Shown: positions 38,953 through 45,030 of the stretch, piece after piece
How the letters are laid out: each line of letters starts with the position of its first letter
Position numbering within the stretch: the first letter of the stretch is position 1
Origin: Hymenobacter sp.
GTDB taxonomy: Bacteria; Bacteroidota; Bacteroidia; Cytophagales; Hymenobacteraceae
Assembly (NCBI GenBank): GCA_028288445.1
Contig: JAQBNT010000205.1
Span: 1-45,030, forward strand
Direction of reading: 5' to 3'
Length of the DNA: 45,030 nucleotides
Notes under the pieces: model-generated
Databases searched by the model: none
What the model saw: only the letters and a program-made list of their open reading frames with translations
What the model was told of the DNA's origin: nothing
Translations under genes and position numbers: made by a program

Positions 38953-40950
38953 TTATTTCAGAATAGTGACCGCGCCCGTGGCCGAAAAAGGCTTGCCGTC
39001 CTCGTTATTCTGCTGGAAGCGCCACACATACGCGCCCAGCACCGGGGCGTGGCCCTTGATGGTGCCGTCCCAGGTTTCGCTGCGCTGGGTGCCCAGGAAA
39101 ACCTGCTGGCCGTTGCGGTCCACCACCACGAAGGTGTAGTTGTTCAGGTACCTGCCTTTTACTTCGAGCACGTCGTTCAGGCCGTCGCCATTGGGGGTGA
39201 AGGCGGTGGGAATGGTGAGCGTGAGCTGACGGGTGACGCTGGCCAGATTGGAAAAGCTGAACGTGCCAGCCGGCAGGCCCGCGCCACCGATTTGCAGGCG
39301 GTAGCGCAGCACCTGGCGGTCGGTGGGCGGCGTGAGGTCGGTGTACGTATTGCCCGTGACGGCCACGGTGCTCAGCACGGAGCCGTCGGCGGCGAGGCGC
39401 TGGAGGGTATAAGTTGCGGGAATGGCCGGGTCGGGGCCGGTGAAGGGCGTCCAGGTGAGGGCGGCGGTGCTGCCGTCGGCATCGGCGGCGCTGGCCGAAA
39501 GGATGGCCGGGCAGGTGGCGGGGCTGGCGGGTGAGGTGTTGCCGCACACATCCGCCAGCCGCACGGTATAGCAGGGCGGGTTGGCTTTGAGGGTGGCCAG
39601 GTCGGTGGAGTCGCGGGGCGCGCGTAGCGAGGTGGCGGTGCCAAAATCGGCCGGTGCGCCGCTGCCGGCCGTGCGGCTGTAGCGCAGCGAGCTGCCAACG
39701 AGCAGGGTGGGCGTGGCCAACACCGGCGTCAATACCACCACGTTATTGAGATTGAAGCTGGCCACCAGGCGGGGCTGCGGCGGCAGCAGGTTCGATACCG
39801 TGGTGATGGCAACCGAATTGGAAACCGCGACCCCGCCGCCACCGGGCTGGGTGGCCGTCACCACGTAGGTGTAGGTGCTGCCGCACTGCACGTCGGCATC
39901 CTCCAGCCCGCCGCTGATGGGCACCAGGGTGGCAATGGCCGTGCCGTTGCGGGTGACGGTGTAGGTGGTGCCGGGGCTGCCGGCGTCGGTCAGCAGCAGT
40001 TGGTTGCGGTTGCGGGCCGATGCGCCGGTCAGGCTCAGCGTACCGATGGGAAGCGAGATGTCCGGGCTGCCGCCGCAGTAGTCGGCGCGGGCAATGCGGT
40101 AGCGGCCGGCCGCTGCGCCGGGCACGCTCAGGCTGGTGCTGCCCGGCGCTACAGCCACACCGGGCACGTTCTGGAAGCCGGTGCCGGGGTCAACCTGCAG
40201 GGTGTAGAGGTAGCCGGCCGGCAAGCTGCCCACGGCCAGTGTGGCCGTGCCGCCGGTCAGTGGGCCGCTAAGCGTGAGGCTGGAGAGGACCGGAGTTACG
40301 GCCGGAGCCAGCGTGCCGATGGGCTGGGTAGCGGCTCGTTCGCACACGCCATTGGCCGCGTAGTGGCCGGTGACGGTGACGGAGGTAGCGCCGGCCAGTG
40401 GCACAATCAGCGGCTGGTTGCGCGCAATGGCCTGGCTCGCGCCCGTGCCGGCCTGCACCTCATAGCTGTCATAAGTAGCATCGGTGACGGTGACCAGGGC
40501 CGCGCCGCCGGGGCAGGGCGCTACCGTGAAGACGGGCAACGGGGTGTCGTAAACCTGGAAATTGCGGATGTAGTACGTTGGATTCGAAGAGTCATTGGCC
40601 AACTCCGAAACCGTAACCGGGCCTACCTCGGCAGCCGTTGGCGTGTAAGTATAGGGGAGATAATTAGGTGGGAAGCAACGCGGGGTTTTATCAACGTAGG
40701 TAACGTCTGTTCCTCGTAACACACCGTAGCTCAATACCGCAGTCGGTACGGTCCGGCCGGGACACAGTTCGAAGCGAACCGGTCGCCCCACGCAAAAGGC
40801 ATCAACGGGGCGGTTGCTGGCCACGTCAATAGCTAGAAAAGTACAGCTCAGCTGGGGCTGTCCAAGCGTGGCACAAGGATTTTGCGCCCAGGCATTGTTG
40901 GCCCATGTCCAGAGGAAAAGAAGAAAAAAGCAGCGGTTCACCAACTTCAT
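38953..40950 (-). CDS. T9SS type B secreted protein with Ig/FN3-like domains
   Basis: 665 aa from MKLVNRCFFLLFLWTWANNAWAQ, a clean signal peptide; the longer reading from 41013 adds a non-signal extension. A Cys-containing N-terminal PKD-like domain (residues ~25-130) is followed by several beta-sandwich segments, including FN3-like stretches near the C-terminus (AALTWTPFTGPDPAIPATYT). The last ~80 residues are the CHU_C sorting domain: PTAFTPNGDGLNDVLEVKG, NYTFVVVDRNGQQVFLG, ETWDGTIKG, AYVWRFQ. Surface protein of unknown function; second CHU_C protein in the window. Confidence 0.85.
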   Translation of the reverse strand: MKLVNRCFFLLFLWTWANNAWAQNPCATLGQPQLSCTFLAIDVASNRPVDAFCVGRPVRFELCPGRTVPTAVLSYGVLRGTDVTYVDKTPRCFPPNYLPYTYTPTAAEVGPVTVSELANDSSNPTYYIRNFQVYDTPLPVFTVAPCPGGAALVTVTDATYDSYEVQAGTGASQAIARNQPLIVPLAGATSVTVTGHYAANGVCERAATQPIGTLAPAVTPVLSSLTLSGPLTGGTATLAVGSLPAGYLYTLQVDPGTGFQNVPGVAVAPGSTSLSVPGAAAGRYRIARADYCGGSPDISLPIGTLSLTGASARNRNQLLLTDAGSPGTTYTVTRNGTAIATLVPISGGLEDADVQCGSTYTYVVTATQPGGGGVAVSNSVAITTVSNLLPPQPRLVASFNLNNVVVLTPVLATPTLLVGSSLRYSRTAGSGAPADFGTATSLRAPRDSTDLATLKANPPCYTVRLADVCGNTSPASPATCPAILSASAADADGSTAALTWTPFTGPDPAIPATYTLQRLAADGSVLSTVAVTGNTYTDLTPPTDRQVLRYRLQIGGAGLPAGTFSFSNLASVTRQLTLTIPTAFTPNGDGLNDVLEVKGRYLNNYTFVVVDRNGQQVFLGTQRSETWDGTIKGHAPVLGAYVWRFQQNNEDGKPFSATGAVTILK

Positions 40951-41067
40951 AAGCTGTAATCGTAACGCGACGCAGAGCATTCCGGCGCTTGGGCCGCGCA
41001 AATTTCCGGCCACGCTTCCGCTTAAAATCGGCCCGCAGGTATTGGCTTTACGCCGAAACAGCCCGCT

Positions 41068-42561
41068 TTATTGCCAGTCAAACTTACGGACGAAGGCGGC
41101 GGCTTTGTGCAAATCCGGGTAGAGCACCCGGTCGCGCACCACGAATTTCACTTCCTGCCCGAAGGCTTCCACCACGCGCTCCAGCGCCTCGGAGCTGCGG
41201 CCGGGGCGGCGGAAGGCCAGCGCCTGCACAGCCGTTAGTAGCTCGATGCCCAGTACCTGCTCCACGTTTTCGATGACGCGGCGGGCCTTGGTGGCGGCGT
41301 TGGCGCCCATGCTCACGTGGTCTTCCTGGCCGTTGCTGCTCACGATGCTGTCCACCGAAGCGGGCGTGCAGAGCTGCTTGTTCTGGCTCACGATGCCGGC
41401 GGCGGTGTACTGCGGAATCATCAGGCCGGAGTTCAGGCCCGGCTCGGCCACCAGGTAAGTAGGCAGGCCGCGCTGGCCCGAAATGAGCTGGTAGGTGCGG
41501 CGCTCCGAGATGCTGCCCAGCTCGGCCATGGCAATGGCGAGGTGGTCGAGGGCCAGGGCCAGGGGCTGGCCGTGGAAGTTGCCGCCGCTCAGAATCAGGT
41601 CCTGCTCGGGGAAGATGTTGGGGTTGTCGGTGACGGAGTTGCACTCGGTTTCGACCACCTGGGCCACGTAGGCCAGGGCATCGCGCGAGGCCCCGTGCAC
41701 CTGCGGCTGGCAGCGGAAGGAGTAGGGGTCCTGCACGGCCAGGCGCGGCTGGGTTTGCAGCTCGGAGCCGGCCAGCAGCTCCCGCAGGCGCTTGGCCACC
41801 AGCACCTGCCCGGCGTGGGGCCGGATGCGGTGCAGGTTCTCATTAAAAGGATGCGTGCAGCCCCCGAAGGCTTCGGTCGAAAGCGCCCCGATGACATCGG
41901 CGGCGGCGGCCAGGCGCTGGGCGCGCAGCACGCCGTCCACGGCGTAGGCCAGCATGAACTGGGTGCCGTTGAGCAGGGCCAGGCCTTCCTTGGCCTGCAG
42001 GGTCAGCGGCTCCCAGCTGAAGAGGCTCATGGCGTCCTCAGCGCTGAGGCGGTAGCCCTGGTAATTCACTTCGCCCAAACCTAAAAGTGGCAGGCAGAGG
42101 TGGGCCAGCGGGGCCAAATCGCCGGAGGCCCCGAGGCTGCCCTGCTCGTACACCACGGGCAGCATCTCGCGGTTGTACATGGCCACGAGGCGCTCGGCGG
42201 TGGCCACCTGCACGCCGCTGTGGCCGTAGCTCAGGCTCTGGGCCTTGAGCAGCAGCATGAGGCGCACGAGGTCTTGCGGCACTTCGGCCCCGGTGCCGCA
42301 GGCGTGCGACATCATCAGATTGACCTGGAGCTGGGTGCGCTCCTGGGGCGCAATGCCCACATTATACAGGGAGCCGAAGCCGGTGTTGATGCCGTAAATC
42401 GGCTGGTCGTCGTGGGCCAGGCGCTCGTGCAGGTAGGTGTGGCAGGCGGCGATTTGGGCTTTGGCGTCATCGCCAAGCTCTACGGGCCGGCTGTCGGCCA
42501 GCAGGGCGGCCAGCGTAGCCAGGGTGAGGGGCTGCGCGGGCGAAATGGTGTGGGTGGGCAT
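41068..42561 (-). CDS. hutH: Histidine ammonia-lyase
   Basis: 497-aa lyase that deaminates histidine to urocanate. The Ala-Ser-Gly triad that forms the MIO cofactor is at 145-147 in GSLGASGDLAPLAH; the Tyr loop is YGINTGFGSLYNVG (56-69). The selectivity region NLMMSHACGTG has the Ser-His of HAL rather than the His-Leu typical of bacterial TAL; FRCQPQVHGASRDAL and NPNIFPEQDLILSGGNFHGQ are normal. No hutU, hutI or hutG is nearby, so the rest of the pathway must lie elsewhere. Confidence 0.95.
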   Translation of the reverse strand: MPTHTISPAQPLTLATLAALLADSRPVELGDDAKAQIAACHTYLHERLAHDDQPIYGINTGFGSLYNVGIAPQERTQLQVNLMMSHACGTGAEVPQDLVRLMLLLKAQSLSYGHSGVQVATAERLVAMYNREMLPVVYEQGSLGASGDLAPLAHLCLPLLGLGEVNYQGYRLSAEDAMSLFSWEPLTLQAKEGLALLNGTQFMLAYAVDGVLRAQRLAAAADVIGALSTEAFGGCTHPFNENLHRIRPHAGQVLVAKRLRELLAGSELQTQPRLAVQDPYSFRCQPQVHGASRDALAYVAQVVETECNSVTDNPNIFPEQDLILSGGNFHGQPLALALDHLAIAMAELGSISERRTYQLISGQRGLPTYLVAEPGLNSGLMIPQYTAAGIVSQNKQLCTPASVDSIVSSNGQEDHVSMGANAATKARRVIENVEQVLGIELLTAVQALAFRRPGRSSEALERVVEAFGQEVKFVVRDRVLYPDLHKAAAFVRKFDWQ

Positions 42562-42610
42562 TAAAAAGAGGTGGGTGGTGAAGTTGGGGACCGCAAAGAA
42601 CGAAAAAAAA

Positions 42611-42772
42611 CTCCCCTCCTTGCCAAGGAGGGGATGTTCGCGCTTCAGCGCGAACGGGGGTGGTTGTGGCGTTGAATGCTATTGGAATTAACCACCAACA
42701 GCCCAGACGCCACAACCACCCCCGTTTCAGCTTCGCTGAAACATCCCCTCCTTTGGTAAGGAGGGGAGTTTG
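42611..42772. repeat. CTCCCCTCC double-hairpin element, two inverted copies
   Basis: Copy 1 (plus strand, from 42611): outer stem CTCCCCTCCTT / AAGGAGGGG, then inner 8-bp stem GTTCGCGC / GCGCGAAC (42636-42655), then GGGGTGGTTGTGGCG. Copy 2 (minus strand, ending 42772): the same outer stem and tail with inner stem GTTTCAGC / GCTGAAAC. The 219-bp hutH-hisS gap is almost entirely this pair. Confidence 0.85.
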
Positions 42773-42780
42773 TCGTTCGA

Positions 42781-44214
42781 TTACTCCACCGTCATGGCCG
42801 CCACCACTTCGCCCAGCGGGAGCACGCGCTCCGTGCCGGATGCCATGATTTTGACCTTCGCCACGCCGGCCGCGATTTCCTCCGGCCCGAGCACGATAAC
42901 CAGCGGAATGCCCTTGGCATCGGCGTACTTGAACTGCTTTTGCAACTTGCTCGCATCGGGATATAGCTCGCTGGGGATGCCGGCGGCACGCAATTGCGCC
43001 AGCAGTGGCAGGGCGGCCCGGCCGCTGGCCACGTCGAAGTGCGTGATGAGGCAGCGGGTGGGCGTTTCGGCCGTGCTGGTAAACAAATCCAGCGCTTCCA
43101 GGCAGTCATACAGCCGGTCCACGCCAAAGGAGAAGCCCACGCCCGACACGCCCGGCAGCCCAAAGGAGCCGGTGAGGTTGTCGTAGCGCCCGCCGCCGCT
43201 CACGCTGCCCATCTGCACGTTGTTGATTTTGACTTCGAAAATGCAGCCCGTGTAGTAGGAGAGGCCCCGCGCCAGGGTGGGGTCAAACTCCAGCCGGTCG
43301 AACTGCCGGAAGCCAGAAGCCACCAGCAGGTCGCGCACCTCGGCCAGCTCCGTCAGGCCGCGGTAGCTGGCCGTGATGTCGTCCGTTGCGGCCGAGTCTT
43401 CGGCCTCCGTAGGGCGCGTGCCATCCGGCTCCACGCCGGCCGTCACGAAGCCGGCCAGCAGGCGCTGGAGCTTCTCTTCGTAGCTGCCTTCCACGCCCAG
43501 CAGGGCAAACAGGGTTTCGATGGTGCCTTCCGAGAAGCCGCGTTCCAGCAACTCCTTGGTCACACCGTCGCGCCCGATTTTATCGAGCTTGTCGATGGCC
43601 ACAAACAAATCGGTTTCGCGGCCCTCGCCGCCCAGCGCCTGGTAAATGTTGCGCAGCACGCCCCGGTGGTTGATTTTGATGGTGAAATCGTGCAGGCCGA
43701 GGCCGCCCAGCACTTGGGCCATCATCAGCACGATTTCGGCTTCGCAGAGCAGCGAGTCGGTGCCCACCACGTCGGCGTCGCACTGGTAAAACTCGCGGTA
43801 GCGGCCCCGCTGGGGGCGGTCGGCGCGCCATACGGGCTGCATCTGGTAGCGCTTGAAGGGGAAGGTGAGCGTGCCGCGGTTCATGGCCACGTAGCGGGCG
43901 AAGGGCACGGTGAGGTCGTAGCGCAGGCCTTTTTCGGCCACTTTGGGCAGCAGGGCTTTCGAGCCGGTGGCTAGGTCCTCGGCCGTCACGTCCTTAGCAA
44001 AATCGCCGGAATTGAGGACTTTGAACAGGAGCTGGTCGCCCTCATCCCCGTACTTGCCGGTGAGGACGGAGAGGTTTTCCAGCGTCGGCGTTTCGAGCGG
44101 CGCAAAGCCAAACGACTCAAACGTGCGGCGGATAACGTTGAAAATGTGCTGGCGGCGCGCCACCTGCGCGGGGCCAAAGTCGCGGGTGCCCTTGGGAATA
44201 CTCGGTTTTTGCAT
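42781..44214 (-). CDS. hisS: Histidine--tRNA ligase
   Basis: 477-aa class II aminoacyl-tRNA synthetase. Motif 1 region FNVIRRTFESFGFAPLETPT, motif 2 MQPVWRADRPQRGRYREFYQ, the HisRS-specific LARGLSYYTG and motif 3 GGGRYDNLTGSFGLPGVSGVGFS are all present. The C-terminal ~95 residues form the anticodon-binding domain. Length and order normal. A -7 element ends 7 nt before the ATG, predicting a leaderless message. Confidence 0.97.
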   Translation of the reverse strand: MQKPSIPKGTRDFGPAQVARRQHIFNVIRRTFESFGFAPLETPTLENLSVLTGKYGDEGDQLLFKVLNSGDFAKDVTAEDLATGSKALLPKVAEKGLRYDLTVPFARYVAMNRGTLTFPFKRYQMQPVWRADRPQRGRYREFYQCDADVVGTDSLLCEAEIVLMMAQVLGGLGLHDFTIKINHRGVLRNIYQALGGEGRETDLFVAIDKLDKIGRDGVTKELLERGFSEGTIETLFALLGVEGSYEEKLQRLLAGFVTAGVEPDGTRPTEAEDSAATDDITASYRGLTELAEVRDLLVASGFRQFDRLEFDPTLARGLSYYTGCIFEVKINNVQMGSVSGGGRYDNLTGSFGLPGVSGVGFSFGVDRLYDCLEALDLFTSTAETPTRCLITHFDVASGRAALPLLAQLRAAGIPSELYPDASKLQKQFKYADAKGIPLVIVLGPEEIAAGVAKVKIMASGTERVLPLGEVVAAMTVE

Positions 44215-44221
44215 AACGGGG

Positions 44222-44229
44222 CAAAGGTA
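44222..44229 (-). promoter_or_regulatory. Putative -7 element of hisS
   Basis: TACCTTTG on the minus strand fits TAnnTTTG, seven bases before the hisS ATG. The -33 partner is weak (TTTTCG). Confidence 0.45.
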
Positions 44230-44250
44230 GGCAGGGCGTCAGAACGAAAA

Positions 44251-44325
44251 CTCCCCTCCTTACCAAGGAGGGGACGTTGCCGCGACGCGGCAACTGGGGT
44301 GGTGGCACCGCAGGGTGGGCGTTGA
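44251..44325. repeat. CTCCCCTCC double-hairpin element, third copy
   Basis: Outer stem CTCCCCTCCTTACC / AAGGAGGGG, then inner stem GTTGCCGC / GCGGCAAC with GAC loop (44276-44294), then GGGGTGGT and a tail ending GGGCGTTGAA, similar to copy 1. Single orientation here. Confidence 0.8.
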
Positions 44326-44349
44326 ACGATGGCCGAATGGCGCGGGCCT

Positions 44350-44428
44350 GGGCGACACTCGCCTAACGAATGTCGCCCCGCTGGAGCTTCGACGTTCTTT
44401 CGCTCCTCACACTACCAATATGTCGCCC
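44350..44428. other. TGTCGCCC-containing intergenic stretch
   Basis: GGGCGACA (44350-44357) and TGTCGCCC (44371-44378) form an inverted pair; a further TGTCGCCC is at 44421-44428. The surrounding sequence resembles a decayed interspersed repeat. The ~430 bp between hisS and the XRE gene otherwise hold the double-hairpin copy and the 42-bp array; no protein gene is supported. Confidence 0.4.
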
Positions 44429-44507
44429 TACCGGGTACGACCCCACTGGGGCTTGGCCGCATACTCTGCAACTCGACTTAATTACTGCCAGATAGGAACT
44501 CCGCAAC

Positions 44508-44633
44508 TGTCACAAAAAAGCGCGAATCAAATAATTTTGTGACACCGGTTGTCACAAAACCAAAAAATAAAAGTAAAAAGGTGACACACGCTGTCACCTT
44601 TTTATCAATTATGGAGTAAGATGTGACAGTCAT
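44508..44633 (+). promoter_or_regulatory. 42-bp-periodic TGTCAC/GTGACA operator-like array
   Basis: TGTCAC at 44508, 44550 and 44592; GTGACA at 44539, 44581 and 44623: both series step by exactly 42 bp. They form two full palindromes, TTTTGTGACA-N5-TGTCACAAAA (44535-44559) and AAAAAGGTGACA-N5-TGTCACCTTTTT (44575-44603), with half-sites at each end. A TAATTTTG -7-like box (44532-44539) overlaps the first palindrome. The array is AT-rich and ends 15 nt before the XRE start codon, as expected of an autoregulated control region; the second palindrome could alternatively terminate transcription. Confidence 0.7.
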
Positions 44634-44647
44634 TCTCCCGAATTTTT

Positions 44648-45030
44648 ATGCGCTTCAGCGATTCCACCCTGCGGGTTGTCCGCACCCATTTCGGGCTCAG
44701 CCAGGCCGATTTGGCCGACTACCTCGGCATCAACCGCAGCCTGCTCACCCACGTCGAGGCCGACCGGCGGCCCCTGCCGTTGGTAGCTACCTGGCGCTTG
44801 CTGCCGCTGCTGGGGTTGATGCCGCCGCCGCACGGCAGCGCCCCGGCCGCCCCCGCGCCGCCCGACCCCGCCGAAAACACCGCCCAAGCCCTCGATGCGC
44901 TGCAATGGCGCCTGAAAGTGTGCCGAAAAGAGGCCCTGGTTTTGGATTTTACGCTGGAGCGGGAGCTGCTGCGGCTGCAGGCGGCCCGGCACCGGCGGGC
45001 CTTGCCGGCGCAGCTGGCGGCGCTGCCGCC
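44648..45030 (+). CDS. XRE-type helix-turn-helix regulator (3' truncated)
   Basis: 127 codons are visible from ATG 44648 and the frame is still open at the window end. Residues ~8-50 form an XRE/Cro-type HTH: LRVVRTHFGLSQADLADYLG, then INRSLLTHVEADRRPLP. A Pro/Ala-rich linker (residues ~58-78) and an Arg/Leu-rich helical stretch (LDALQWRLKVCRKEALVLDF and on) follow. Probably a DNA-binding regulator of a neighbouring system to the right. The 42-bp operator-like array immediately upstream suggests autoregulation. Total length and partners unknown. Confidence 0.75.
   Translation, partial: MRFSDSTLRVVRTHFGLSQADLADYLGINRSLLTHVEADRRPLPLVATWRLLPLLGLMPPPHGSAPAAPAPPDPAENTAQALDALQWRLKVCRKEALVLDFTLERELLRLQAARHRRALPAQLAALP

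Noticed and set aside
44315..44542. 75-codon plus-strand frame upstream of the XRE gene
   Set aside because: Starts in a repeat tail and runs through the operator-like array; no protein-like composition.
44508..44633. 42-bp array considered as a CRISPR
   Set aside because: Only 6-12 bp palindromic sites are shared; no constant long repeat, only three units and no cas genes.
1..45030. tRNA, rRNA, prophage or insertion-sequence genes
   Set aside because: Both strands were read for tRNA-like cloverleaf ends, transposase and phage proteins; none seen. Only non-autonomous repeats are present.

Overview
The window looks like chromosomal DNA of a GC-rich Bacteroidota, most likely Hymenobacter or a close Cytophagales relative. 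The evidence is two proteins with gliding/CHU_C-type (T9SS type B) C-termini, one with a T9SS type A sorting tail, promoters of the Bacteroidota TAnnTTTG type, hardly any Shine-Dalgarno sites, and house-keeping genes (ffh, pdhB, hisS, ybaB) of Bacteroidota type. No species was identified by search; this is a reading of the sequence only.

Layout. 1-2523: 3' part of a CzcA-type metal-efflux RND pump. 2552-15650 (minus strand): a run of 12 genes making and exporting a nonulosonate-containing surface glycan. In order of transcription: pseC-type aminotransferase, a pseudaminate-associated methylase, SpsF-type nucleotidyltransferase, two more methyltransferases, PseH-like acetyltransferase, an SDR/ATP-grasp fusion, a HAD phosphatase, PseI synthase, a GT-B-like transferase, a polysaccharide deacetylase and a Wzx-type flippase. 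The matching pseB lies at 17696-18715, cut off from the rest by a divergently read T9SS cargo gene. PseB, PseC, PseH-like and PseI are all present, but no PseG is seen and the usual PseF is replaced by an SpsF-like protein. 18878-21279: MBOAT O-acyltransferase plus an SGNH-like partner. 21355-26126: FG-GAP/VCBS secreted protein and a GT4. 26284-34836: ffh, a cytochrome b/Tat-exported molybdoenzyme pair, small conserved genes (including a 58-aa DUF2256 protein), a methyltransferase, a thioesterase, DinB, a GT-C membrane protein and pdhB. 34920-44214: TPR/OmpA-like lipoprotein, PspC, GT2, ybaB, a T9SS type B protein, hutH and hisS. 44648-end: the start of an XRE-type regulator.

The intergenic gaps are unusually rich in palindromic elements. 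There are REPIN-like pairs with GTAG tetranucleotides, inverted AATGAGG heptamer arrays that supply the start codons of two genes, a CTCCCCTCC double-hairpin element whose inner stem covaries between three copies, and TCATGCGGAG/TCATTGCGAG-type inverted repeats.

The most striking regulatory signal is at the right edge. GTGACA and TGTCAC half-sites alternate at an exact 42-bp period directly in front of the XRE gene. The other strong candidates for something new are the SDR/ATP-grasp fusion (its SDR catalytic Tyr is Thr) inside the pseudaminate cluster and the repeat families that have become part of coding sequence.
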